Below are positions 8,753 through 17,082 of a stretch of DNA of 64,000 nt, piece after piece. Positions within the stretch are counted from its first letter, which is position 1. Each line of letters begins with the position of its first letter. This stretch comes from Methanobacterium paludis. Lineage in GTDB: Archaea > Methanobacteriota > Methanobacteria > Methanobacteriales > Methanobacteriaceae. Under the pieces are notes generated by a model that saw only the letters and a program-made list of their open reading frames with translations, ran no database searches and had not been told where the DNA came from. The stretch is taken from assembly GCF_000214725.1 (NCBI RefSeq), contig NC_015574.1, positions 62,001 to 126,000 of the forward strand, read 5' to 3'. Both the position numbers and the translations under genes were made by a program.

Positions 8753-9081
8753 AACAGAGAAGAATGAAAAAGGGTAAGAAATTACTCTCAAGTGACGAGG
8801 AAATAGATCCAATGGTTTATGCAGTGAACATGATAGACTGCATGCTAGTTCTTGCAGTGGGGTTTTTGATATTTACAATAATGTCCAGCGCCCACACATC
8901 TGGAGATACAACTACATCAGACAACACAATAATTAAAGAAGCAGTTGATCTTAACACAGCCCAGAACCTTACCTCAACACTTCAAAATGCTTCCAGTTCA
9001 ACAAGTGGTCTTTCGGAGGTTGGTAAGGTCTATAAGGATCCTACAACTGGAAAGTACATAATGATCCAGAGTCATGGGTGA
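8746..9081 (+). CDS. DUF2149 protein, ExbD-like partner of the channel
   Basis: 111 residues from the ATG at 8746, which has SD GGAG eight bases upstream and overlaps the stop of the channel gene. Layout: basic cytoplasmic N-terminus (1-16), one TM helix (about 24-45) and an extracytoplasmic Ser/Thr-rich domain of about 65 residues ending in a KVYKDPTTGKYI segment. The TM start reads NMIDCMLVLAVGF, which aligns with the ExbD/TolR helix pattern F-V-D-V-M-L-V-L; Asp31 falls where the proton-carrying Asp of ExbD is. ExbD has the same topology but is about 140 residues. DUF2149 next to an ExbB homologue is a recurrent pairing in methanogens as I recall it; its function has not been assigned. Confidence 0.75.
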   Translation: MLKQRRMKKGKKLLSSDEEIDPMVYAVNMIDCMLVLAVGFLIFTIMSSAHTSGDTTTSDNTIIKEAVDLNTAQNLTSTLQNASSSTSGLSEVGKVYKDPTTGKYIMIQSHG

Positions 9082-9398
9082 CTAGCAAATAAAAGAGTAG
9101 TGTGAATAATAAATAAAAAGTCTCCCTGGATCTACCTATTTAACAAAAGATACATCTATAGAAACCTACCGTAATGGAGATTATGCTGAAATACGATAGA
9201 CTCAAATCAATTATTCTTATGATCTTTTTCATAAGGGATGATATGAGGGTCATATACCTACATGAAGTTCTTAAGACTTGATTTAAAAATAATTTTACAT
9301 TTTTTTATCTAAAAGTAATCAATTTAAAAAATAGTAAAAAAAAGAATTTTTTAATTTAAATTGAACTAATTAACTATTGAAATATATAGGTTTACTGA
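9082..9398. other. Convergent intergenic region
   Basis: 317 bases between the convergent DUF2149 gene and sepS. A possible 32-codon reading frame starts at about 9183 but has no family resemblance. The right half is A/T tracts that could terminate transcription from both sides. Nothing else is seen. Confidence 0.4.
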
Positions 9399-10997
9399 TT
9401 ACTCCACAATTTCACAGGTTATTGTGGAGAAAATAGGGCCCCTAACATCTATAACCTTGTTTTTACTCGTTATATAATTCAATGCTACATCATCAAGCCT
9501 TAAATTTATGTCAGAGATGGATCTGGATATTGTTGTTCTGAGTTTAGTACTATCAGTTCCACTAACAACCATCTCCTCTATCTTGTATGCTGCCTGGGCT
9601 GCAAAACCGTCCATGTAACTTATGTTAGTTGGAATTCCCTTTTCTACAGCACTTAAAGCAAGTTTATCTTCCGTATTTGATTTAAGGGGTACACCGATTA
9701 TGTTGCCGTCGTAGATGTAAATAGCATTCCATGAGGCAGGTCCAAGGAGTTTTGTACCCTTTTCAGGTTCTACAACTTTAACTTCAATGTTTTTACCCAT
9801 GAATTCCCCTTTAAAGGCTGTGAATTCACAGGGAGAAACTGCATCCCCATGTTGCCTCCATGTTCTTAGTAGATGATCCATCAAAGCCCTGCCATCAGGA
9901 CTTACAGGATAGTAGTTTATTCGAAGCATGGTTGCAAGTTCCCTGTCGGTTATATTCCATTTTCCGTAGGTTTGAGAATAAACCATTGCACGAACATCTT
10001 CCTGGTTGTGCAGTATCATTGCGATCCTCTCTGCCCCAACTCCAAGGTTCATAACGTCCTTGTCTATACCGTACCTTGCAAGGGCAATTGGGGAGTACAT
10101 TCCGAAGGTTGCAACCTCCACCCACTCTCTAAGTTTTGGATGGTATCCGTAAACCTCTGTTTGAGTTTCAGGGATGTAATACTTGGATCTCTTCTCGTCG
10201 GGCAGGAATTTAAACTTCTCAAAGCCAAAGTGTTCCAGAAGACTCTCAGATACTGCCATTCCCACGTCAAGGGACAGTTCATCATCCGCCCAAACACATG
10301 AAGCCGAATGATAGGTCATAAGATGGCTTGCATCCTCTCTCTGTTCTCTTCTAAAGCATCTGTCTATTGAGAAAAGTTTTATAGGTAGTTTACTCTTATT
10401 ATGGAGGGATTCGAGTGTTATGAACCATCCTGATGTCATGTGGGATCTGAGGGTTGTGCCGCTGGCCACAGGGGTAAGTTCCCTGAGCTCTGGGAACACT
10501 TTTTCGAGTATTCGAAGTCCCAGATCATTTGATACATCAATGGCACATGAAACATCCTGTACCAGGTCATCCCCACTTGTATCTCCCTTCTTGTAATGCC
10601 TGAAAACATCCTGGATGCTCTGAATCTTGGCCTCGTCAAGTTCAACGCCGAGACTTTCAATTTTCTCAATCTTGTCCATTCCAATTCCAATATCTGGCCT
10701 TGGAAGTCCTGCAAGATAAAAACACCTGTCAAGAACTGCTGGAGCCTCTGGGCCGAACTGTCTGTAAACATGGTTATCGTCTATGAAGAGAGGGTTTACA
10801 GTTTCATCAAATCCCAGTTTTAAATACGCCTGTCTGAGCTCTTCGATGGCGTCGTAGAGCATGTGACTTTTACCAGTTTTTAGATGGATCCTTGGATATT
10901 CATCGTCATGATGGGGCTTTTTCAGGGTTTTGGCCGTTTCAACCCATGCCTTTTCAAAATCTTTCTTTGCAAGCCTTACTATTTCCTTTCTCTTCAA
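9399..10997 (-). CDS. sepS: O-phosphoserine--tRNA(Cys) ligase
   Basis: 532 residues, the usual length for SepRS (about 535). It charges tRNA-Cys with O-phosphoserine; SepCysS then converts this to Cys-tRNA. The path is confined to methanogens and close relatives. Class II aminoacyl-tRNA synthetase features are visible: the HLKTGKSHMLYDAIEELR region (about 38-55), a motif-2 region with RCFRREQREDASHLMTYHSA, and motif 3 with LGVGAERIAMILH. The C-terminal part (about 400-532) is the anticodon-binding region. SepCysS and SepCysE are not in the window. It is transcribed convergently with the DUF2149 gene and divergently from tfrA; the 140-base gap at 10998-11136 must hold both promoters. Confidence 0.97.
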   Translation of the reverse strand: MKRKEIVRLAKKDFEKAWVETAKTLKKPHHDDEYPRIHLKTGKSHMLYDAIEELRQAYLKLGFDETVNPLFIDDNHVYRQFGPEAPAVLDRCFYLAGLPRPDIGIGMDKIEKIESLGVELDEAKIQSIQDVFRHYKKGDTSGDDLVQDVSCAIDVSNDLGLRILEKVFPELRELTPVASGTTLRSHMTSGWFITLESLHNKSKLPIKLFSIDRCFRREQREDASHLMTYHSASCVWADDELSLDVGMAVSESLLEHFGFEKFKFLPDEKRSKYYIPETQTEVYGYHPKLREWVEVATFGMYSPIALARYGIDKDVMNLGVGAERIAMILHNQEDVRAMVYSQTYGKWNITDRELATMLRINYYPVSPDGRALMDHLLRTWRQHGDAVSPCEFTAFKGEFMGKNIEVKVVEPEKGTKLLGPASWNAIYIYDGNIIGVPLKSNTEDKLALSAVEKGIPTNISYMDGFAAQAAYKIEEMVVSGTDSTKLRTTISRSISDINLRLDDVALNYITSKNKVIDVRGPIFSTITCEIVE

Positions 10998-11136
10998 ATA
11001 ATGCCCCCAAAAATCGTGATATAGATTAACGTGATTGAATAAAAGTTGGTTATGATCCTTTTTATATTTATTTTATATTTTCAATTTAAATGAATCGATC
11101 ATAAAATTAAATAACCCTGATAGTTAATTTGATACC

Positions 11137-12786
11137 ATGGCAAGCGAGATAATTGAATGCGATGTACTGGTTATAGGGTCTGGCGGTGCAGGTTGCAGGG
11201 CCGCCATAGAAGCCCATAAACATGACTTAGATGTTATAATAGTTTCAAAGGGTTTATCATTCAGATCTGGATGTACAATTCTGGCAGAAGGAGGATACAA
11301 CGCGGCATTTGGATACGTTGATACTGAGGACAGTTTTGAAGCCCACATCCACGACACGTTGAAGGGAGGGGCGTACCTCAACGATTCTAAACTGGTTAAG
11401 ATCCTGGTTGAGCAGGCACCAGAACGGCTCATGGAACTTGAAAGCTATGGGGCATTGTTCGACAGACAGGAATCTGGAAAACTCAACCAGCGCCCATTTG
11501 GAGGCCAAACCTATAGAAGAACATGCTTCCAGGGTGACAGGACAGGTCATGAGATGATGATGGCCCTTAAAGAAGAGGTCATAAGGCAGAAAATCGAAAC
11601 AGTTGATGAGGTAATGGTAACATCCCTCATCATGAACGAAGTAGGGGATGCAGTTATAGGGGCATGCGGAGTATCCCTTAGAAACTCGGATTTCATGGTT
11701 TTCAGGGCAAAATCAACCGTCATTACAACTGGAGGAGCTGGCTGGCTCTATCCTGTAACATCCAACGCTGTACAAAAAACTGGGGACGGGTACGCACTGG
11801 CCTACAATGCAGGTGCAGACCTTATTGACATGGAACAGGTACAGTTCCACCCAACAGGAATGCTTTATCCTGAATCAAGAAAAGGAGTTCTTGTAACCGA
11901 GGCGGTACGTGGTGAAGGAGGAAGACTCATCAACTCAGAAGGTGAAAGGTTCATGAAAAACTACGACCCTCGAGGAGAACTTGCAACACGTGATATTGTG
12001 GCCAGAGCAATCTACAATGAAATAAGAGAAGGTAGGGGAACGGAAAATGGGGGAGTTTACCTTGATGTAACCCATCTGCCTGCAGAGCTCATTGAAGAGA
12101 AGCTTGAAACCATGTTACTGCAGTTCCAGGACGTGGGAGTTGACATCCGAAAGGAACCAATGGAGGTTGCACCCACAGCACACCACTTCATGGGCGGTTC
12201 AAGAATAAATCCACTTTGTGAGACAAAGGTCAAAAATCTCTACGCTGCAGGTGAGGCTGCAGGAGGTGTTCACGGTGCAAACAGATTAGGTGGAAATGCC
12301 CTTGCAGAAACCCAGGTATTTGGGAAAATAGCCGGAGAATCAGCCGCTAAAAACGCCTTAAAAACAGAGTTCAGCTCTAACAATGGGTTTGTAAATGCAG
12401 AAGAGGAAAGAATTCATTCACTCTTTAAAGATGGTGATTATTACCCTCATGAAATTAAAAAAGAGCTTAGAGAAACCATGTGGAACAACGTGGCCATAAT
12501 AAGAAATGAAACTGATTTGAAAGTGGCAATGGGTAAATTAATGGAGATTAAAGAGAAGATCGCAAATATGAAGGTGCCTGAGGGTACAGGTTTCAATAAA
12601 AATCTTCAAGATGCCCTTGAGATTGAAAACATGCTCATTGTTGCAGCTCTTACCACAGAATCGGCATTGATGCGCCGTGAAAGTCGTGGATCTCATTACA
12701 GGGAGGATTATCCTGATAGGGACGAGAGATGGAAACGCAGCATAGTTTTAAACAAGAACAGGGACTTTAGGTACATAAAACGTTAG
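11137..12786 (+). CDS. tfrA: Thiol:fumarate reductase subunit A (CoM-SH/CoB-SH fumarate reductase flavoprotein)
   Basis: 549 residues, SdhA/FrdA family. TfrA carries FAD and reduces fumarate to succinate with electrons from CoM-SH plus CoB-SH in the cytosol, feeding the incomplete reductive TCA path of Methanobacteriales. Visible features: FAD-binding GSGGAGCRAAIEA (about 12-24), the RSGCTILAEGGYNAAFG loop, substrate-site HPTG (about residue 246), HHFMGG (about 349), RGEGG, and the second FAD contact GEAAGGVHGANRLGGNALAE. No signal peptide or TM is present, fitting the soluble methanogen enzyme. The partner TfrB is not in the window. A-T-rich DNA and a hairpin follow the stop. Confidence 0.93.
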   Translation: MASEIIECDVLVIGSGGAGCRAAIEAHKHDLDVIIVSKGLSFRSGCTILAEGGYNAAFGYVDTEDSFEAHIHDTLKGGAYLNDSKLVKILVEQAPERLMELESYGALFDRQESGKLNQRPFGGQTYRRTCFQGDRTGHEMMMALKEEVIRQKIETVDEVMVTSLIMNEVGDAVIGACGVSLRNSDFMVFRAKSTVITTGGAGWLYPVTSNAVQKTGDGYALAYNAGADLIDMEQVQFHPTGMLYPESRKGVLVTEAVRGEGGRLINSEGERFMKNYDPRGELATRDIVARAIYNEIREGRGTENGGVYLDVTHLPAELIEEKLETMLLQFQDVGVDIRKEPMEVAPTAHHFMGGSRINPLCETKVKNLYAAGEAAGGVHGANRLGGNALAETQVFGKIAGESAAKNALKTEFSSNNGFVNAEEERIHSLFKDGDYYPHEIKKELRETMWNNVAIIRNETDLKVAMGKLMEIKEKIANMKVPEGTGFNKNLQDALEIENMLIVAALTTESALMRRESRGSHYREDYPDRDERWKRSIVLNKNRDFRYIKR

Positions 12787-12856
12787 ATAAAAAAAATCAG
12801 AATTAATTAAAAAAGTTACCTGCTGAGCAATTAGAATAGTTTTCTATTGGGCAGGG

Positions 12857-12877
12857 ACTTTTTAAACCCTAAAAAGT
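12857..12877. terminator. Hairpin between tfrA and tRNA-Arg
   Basis: Perfect 8-bp inverted repeat ACTTTTTA/TAAAAAGT with a 5-base loop, flanked by T and A tracts. It lies about 20 bases beyond the 3' end of the tRNA and 70 bases beyond the tfrA stop, so it may serve either convergent transcript. Confidence 0.5.
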
Positions 12878-12897
12878 TTTAATATAAAAAATTAAAA

Positions 12898-12970
12898 TGC
12901 CCTGACCGGGACTTGAACCCGGGGAATAGGATCCGCAATCCTACGTGTTATCCAACTACACTATCAAGGC
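12898..12970 (-). tRNA. tRNA-Arg (anticodon GCG)
   Basis: The reverse strand folds as a 73-base cloverleaf. The acceptor stem GCCTTGA/TCAGGGC pairs fully with one G-U; the anticodon stem TAGGA/TCCTA encloses loop TTGCGGA with anticodon GCG (Arg, CGC codons); the T arm is CCGGG-TTCAAGT-CCCGG. The discriminator is A and CCA is not encoded. There is no intron. Confidence 0.95.
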
Positions 12971-13298
12971 ATATGAGATTTTATTATTTTTTATTCTATT
13001 TTTAAATTTAGAAAATAGTAAAAATTTTATTGATTCTAACAATGGAATTCATTTATATTTAATCAGTACTCATTTTTATATTTAATTCATTTAGTTTACT
13101 TTCTTTAATAGTAATTGGATTCATCCATATTTAAACTTTTAAAAATATAAACCTGAAACATGATATTTGTAATAGTTTTTATCTTATTTGTAATGTAACA
13201 ATGGATCAAGTGGTCTTTGTGTGAATTTTGCATTTAGCATGGTACTGGCAAAAAATGGTTTTTAAAGAGCAAGATTTTGCCAAAAAATTGGTTAAGGC
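12971..13298. other. AT-rich gap between tRNA-Arg and the PAP2-like gene
   Basis: 328 bases holding the tRNA promoter side and the 3' flank of the PAP2-like gene. A TGGCAAAA...TTTTGCCA inverted repeat (13246 and 13275-13282, about 20-base loop) near the right end could fold in the PAP2-like transcript. No gene is evident. Confidence 0.4.
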
Positions 13299-13907
13299 TC
13301 ATGGAATTAGGAGGTACAACTGCATACCTGTTACTATCAGGCCGTATGCAGCACCTGCCAGAACCTGCCAAATGCTGTGTTTTTTTAGGTAAACTCTGCT
13401 CCACATTACAAATGGGATTGTAAGACTGAATAAAATTCCGTAATAGCCGAAAACATAGATCAACGCCGCTGCCGGACCCGCGACACCCATTGCATGGATG
13501 CTTATCTTCCAGAAATGGTTTATAAAAAGTACGATCAACGTGTTTGAGAAGTAGCAGAACATGAGCACGGTTGTTACGAGGGGGGCACCGACAGCGTAGA
13601 GTGCAATGGCCCCTATGAGATAGAAGATAATGGCAAAAATTAGTGGAAAAGTTCTTTCAACCCTATCTGTTATGTCAATATCTATATTTCTCTTTTTTAT
13701 CCAAAATAGCGCCGCAATAACAGGTAAAATAGTACCAAAAATTAAACAGATCAGCGTAATAAATAGAAAGTTGTTCCCGCCCAGAATGAAGTAGTTTATA
13801 AGGATAAATACAGGTATTGCAACCAGAGGAGGATGTGTGACAGCTGATATGAATCCTGCAAATTTTCTTTTTGATTTTAAATCTAAAACAGAGGTATCCA
13901 TGTTCAC
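13299..13907 (-). CDS. PAP2-like (phosphatidate phosphatase family) membrane protein
   Basis: 202 residues, mostly hydrophobic, with about six TM segments (about 17-37, 45-68, 85-105, 108-130, 138-158, 180-200). Between the last segments the sequence reads S-I-H-A-M-G and then W-S-R-V-Y-L-K-K-H-S-I-W-Q-V-L-A-G. The latter fits the third PAP2 motif (SRxxxxxHxxxDxxxG) with Gln-Val where Asp often sits; the former is a weak version of the PSGH motif. Known members dephosphorylate lipid phosphates such as prenyl diphosphates at the membrane. Whether this one is active is uncertain given the motif drift. It is on the same strand as the pilin-like and PurM-like genes, with a 243-base gap. Confidence 0.65.
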   Translation of the reverse strand: MNMDTSVLDLKSKRKFAGFISAVTHPPLVAIPVFILINYFILGGNNFLFITLICLIFGTILPVIAALFWIKKRNIDIDITDRVERTFPLIFAIIFYLIGAIALYAVGAPLVTTVLMFCYFSNTLIVLFINHFWKISIHAMGVAGPAAALIYVFGYYGILFSLTIPFVMWSRVYLKKHSIWQVLAGAAYGLIVTGMQLYLLIP

Positions 13908-14150
13908 GCCCTATTGAAAATGTTTTCATCCAATTTTATTAAACAATCCAATTTTAGGTTGATACACCGATGGATAAATAGTTAATCCTTAATTTAATCC
14001 GGGTTTAGTTTGTATAAATTATTCTGTGTCATAATTACTTTTATTCTCTTATCTTAATTGATTTTCTATCTAAAATTATACCTAAATTTTTCTAAAATTC
14101 ACTGTCGGTCAATATTCTAATCTATACGCTTATTTCTATCTTCTAAATCT

Positions 14151-14591
14151 TCAACTCCACACGTACAACTTGAATGTGTAGTCTTCACAGTTTTTAACAC
14201 CAACTGCAACGTTGTCTGCAGATTTTAGATCTGCGTTCGATGCTATAACTTTCCCTTTAAGCTGGGTTTCCTCTGTTAAACTGTACTTAGTCCCGTTCAA
14301 TGTTTTATTTAGAAAAGAACCCGCTATCTGCCCTGCATTTTTGATGCCTGTTTCGTCGTTTTGATTTTCTTTTAAGATGTTTGAAATGTCTTGAAGAGTG
14401 TTTGAACCATCATTTTCTTTGTAATGGGCCATTGCTTCAATGGAATCCTGGGCGCTGTGAGATAATCGAACATGGGATTCTGTAGTTAGAGGGTCGTAGT
14501 AGTTAATGCTTGTCACAGCTGCAACTACAATCAGAACAGGTATCAATGCAAGCACTGCATCTAAACTGACTGCAAACCCTCTTTCATCCAT
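14151..14591 (-). CDS. Pilin-like protein with N-terminal membrane helix
   Basis: 146 residues. A short charged N-terminus (MDERGFAVS) leads straight into a hydrophobic helix (LDAVLALIPVLIVVAAV, about 10-27), and the rest is a polar extracellular domain. This is the layout of archaeal type IV pilin-like or membrane-anchored secreted proteins; the G-F-A-V-S-L-D-A junction resembles a prepilin site but lacks the usual Glu at +5. One Cys is in the tail. It follows the PurM-like gene by 66 bases on the same strand. I do not recognise the family, and the pilin reading is inference. Confidence 0.5.
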   Translation of the reverse strand: MDERGFAVSLDAVLALIPVLIVVAAVTSINYYDPLTTESHVRLSHSAQDSIEAMAHYKENDGSNTLQDISNILKENQNDETGIKNAGQIAGSFLNKTLNGTKYSLTEETQLKGKVIASNADLKSADNVAVGVKNCEDYTFKLYVWS

Positions 14592-14657
14592 TTAACCGCC
14601 TGAAAAACTTTAATTTAAAAATTATAAAAAGAGAAGCCTTTTTACTCAGTCTCCTTT

Positions 14658-16082
14658 CTATTCATTCCCTTTTATCATATCCACAACTTTATCCTTCTTA
14701 TCTATGGCATCAAGAGCTGCTTTTTGAACTTTATCTTTCATAGCGTTGAAATCTTCAGGTTCAATATCCCCAACGATTTTTTTTATCTTGGTGTAAGCTG
14801 CTTCCCTGAAAAGTGGTTTCAATTCCTCTTCAACACCATCTTTCATGAGCTTGGATTTACCGCTTTCATCAACATAACCTATCTCATCTATACGGACACC
14901 AACCGAGGATATAACTTTTTTAACCTCTGTTGCAACATCTTTCGGTGCTATTATCATCAGTGAATCCACAGAAACACCGAGTGGGTCTATGTCCAGCTTT
15001 TCAAGCATTTCAAGCACCTTTGGATTCACCATGTCCCTGATCTTATCCTCGAAGAAGGTTAATCCAAGCCCTGTTGTGCTTGCTATTTCATGGGCATCTC
15101 CCCTGAGACCTCCATTTGTAACATCTGTCATTGCATGAACTTTAGGCAGCAACCCTGCATTGAATATGGCTTCAGAAGCTTTGATGAAACTTACGTTCAT
15201 TGTTTCCCGTATAACATCGAACATCCCATGATAGAGGGCTGTTGTGGTTATTGTACCTCCTCCAGAGCCTTCTGTGAGGAGTATGACATCTCCGGCTTCT
15301 GCACGTTTCCTTGCGGTTGGCGGATACTCAGATACTCCAACTGCACCCACTGCACTTACGAGTCTGTCGCCTAAAACCATGTCCCCTCCAACTCGTAGTG
15401 TGCTTCCGGCTACAAGAGGTACATCCACAAGTTCTGATACTGCGCAGACTCCTGCTGTAAAGTCGAAGAGTTTACCCACGTCTCCGTCGTCTGCAAGGTG
15501 CAGGTCGCTCAGCATTGCAACTGGGTCTGCCCCCATTACACAAACATCTCTTAAGGTGGCTCTTGCAACGTGAAAACCTCCAAGGAAGGGGTATTCGCTC
15601 AATCTGGAATGAATACCGTCAACTGCAGTTGTAATGTAAGCCTCTTTAGATCCTAATTCTGCCTTAACAACTCCTCCATCGTCCTGGGCTGATGGATTTA
15701 TCAGTGCGCTGGTTTTGACGCTGGATACTATTTCTGCAATCTTTCTGTGTACGAAGAAATCTCCCTCGCCACGGGATCCCACACCTATTTCACCCATTCC
15801 AACTTCGGATTTTGGATATTTTATGAGTTCTTTGAGGAATTCATCGTCATGTTCTTCGATTTTAAGGGTGTTTTTAACCTCTTCAATTACTGCGGCGGCC
15901 ATTTCACCAGCTTTTTGAGGGGTTATGTCCTTGTATTCAAGTATTTTGTATTTTAGGTTATCTTGAACGGATTTTTCATCTTGTTCTATGATTGCGCGCC
16001 TTACGAAGCCTTCTATGTCCACTTGATACACCTTTTTTTGCTTTATTAACTGAAGTATTTGAGGTTGTTTATTGTTATCCAA
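14658..16082 (-). CDS. AIR synthase-related (PurM superfamily) protein
   Basis: 474 residues. After an N-terminal extension of about 100 residues with no clear family, the central part has the PurM/SelD/ThiL fold signature: an SAQDDGGVV metal/ATP segment (about 131-139), TTAVDGIHSRLSEYPFLGG, DVCVMGADPVAMLSDLHLADDG (about 182-203), and a C-terminal half with MTDVTNGGLRGDAHEIA. Superfamily members bind ATP and activate acyl, thiocarboxylate or selenide substrates. The substrate of this methanogen subgroup is not known to me. The extension makes it longer than SelD, ThiL or HypE (about 330-350). It lies downstream of hisH (124-base gap) on the same strand. Confidence 0.75.
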   Translation of the reverse strand: MDNNKQPQILQLIKQKKVYQVDIEGFVRRAIIEQDEKSVQDNLKYKILEYKDITPQKAGEMAAAVIEEVKNTLKIEEHDDEFLKELIKYPKSEVGMGEIGVGSRGEGDFFVHRKIAEIVSSVKTSALINPSAQDDGGVVKAELGSKEAYITTAVDGIHSRLSEYPFLGGFHVARATLRDVCVMGADPVAMLSDLHLADDGDVGKLFDFTAGVCAVSELVDVPLVAGSTLRVGGDMVLGDRLVSAVGAVGVSEYPPTARKRAEAGDVILLTEGSGGGTITTTALYHGMFDVIRETMNVSFIKASEAIFNAGLLPKVHAMTDVTNGGLRGDAHEIASTTGLGLTFFEDKIRDMVNPKVLEMLEKLDIDPLGVSVDSLMIIAPKDVATEVKKVISSVGVRIDEIGYVDESGKSKLMKDGVEEELKPLFREAAYTKIKKIVGDIEPEDFNAMKDKVQKAALDAIDKKDKVVDMIKGNE

Positions 16083-16206
16083 AATTTTTACAAAATTAAT
16101 TCTGCTAGTTTTTTAATTTTATAATATTTTTACTCATCTACAACTTTTTGATCGGGATAACTAATAATTAATATTCATTATATAAAAAGTAATAAGATTT
16201 CTTGTT

Positions 16207-16818
16207 TTATGGAACCATATCAACGAAATTTTTGAGAATCTTGAGACCTATTTCACCACTCTTTTCAGGGTGGAATTGGGTTGCAAACACGTTTTCCCGG
16301 CAAACAACTGCAGGAACATCAACTCCATAATCAACAGTTGCAGCTATTATGCTCTCGTCTGTGGGCTTCACATAGTATGAGTGCACGAAGTACATGTATT
16401 CCGGGCCTACACCTTCAATTATAGGACATTCGTTCTGAATTTTAAGTTTATTCCACCCCATGTGGGGTATTTTCATTCCTTGGGCTGTAACTGACTCTGG
16501 AAAGTGCAGAACTTCTCCCTCAAATATCTCAAGGCCTTTTAAGCCCGGACTCTCTTCACTCTCTGTGAAAAGAACCTGCAACCCAAGACAAACTCCAAGA
16601 AACGGCTTTCCACAATTTATATGGGTTTTTATAACTTCTTCATAATCTTTGAGTTTTTCCATGGCATTTCCAAACGCTCCAACTCCAGGTAAGACTAAAG
16701 CATCAGCATTTTTCATTTCATAGAGGTCGTGAGATACTACAGTTTCCACACCTATCTTTGAAAACCCGTTTTTAATACTCTTCAGGTTTCCTGAGCCGTA
16801 ATCAATTATGGTTATCAT
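16207..16818 (-). CDS. hisH: Imidazole glycerol phosphate synthase, glutaminase subunit
   Basis: 203 residues, standard HisH length. HisH hydrolyses glutamine and passes ammonia to HisF in histidine synthesis. Class I glutamine amidotransferase features: DYGSGNL at the N-terminus, VLPGVGAFGNAM (oxyanion region), the nucleophile Cys in FLGVCLGLQVLF (about residue 78), and the catalytic His-x-Glu in ATQFHPEKSG (about 181-184). HisF is not nearby; hisG lies about 24 kb away, so histidine genes are dispersed here. Confidence 0.96.
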   Translation of the reverse strand: MITIIDYGSGNLKSIKNGFSKIGVETVVSHDLYEMKNADALVLPGVGAFGNAMEKLKDYEEVIKTHINCGKPFLGVCLGLQVLFTESEESPGLKGLEIFEGEVLHFPESVTAQGMKIPHMGWNKLKIQNECPIIEGVGPEYMYFVHSYYVKPTDESIIAATVDYGVDVPAVVCRENVFATQFHPEKSGEIGLKILKNFVDMVP

Positions 16819-17082
16819 GTTGTTCCTTATTTAATTATTAATATCTAGTTTTCAGTTAATTCCCTATTTGATCTCTATTTAATCCTTTAACCCTAATTTT
16901 TTCTTATTTTTGTTTGTTTTTCATTTTTCTATTTTTTTAGTTACATCATGTGTTTTTCTTATTTTGTCGGATACTTCTCTAAAAAAAATAAAAATAAGGT
17001 TGGGTCCGTGTTTATAGTTTGGATCTATTTTATACTAGGTAATTATTACTTTAAATCTGCCTACTGTGCGATTGTCTGTGTT

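Noticed and set aside
9183..9281. Possible 32-codon ORF between DUF2149 and sepS
   Set aside because: Too short, no recognised motif, and the GGAG upstream is weak evidence in AT-rich DNA.
13246..13282. TGGCAAAA/TTTTGCCA inverted repeat as a regulatory RNA
   Set aside because: The loop is long and the stem short and AT-rich; it could be a terminator near the PAP2-like stop but support is too weak for a separate call.
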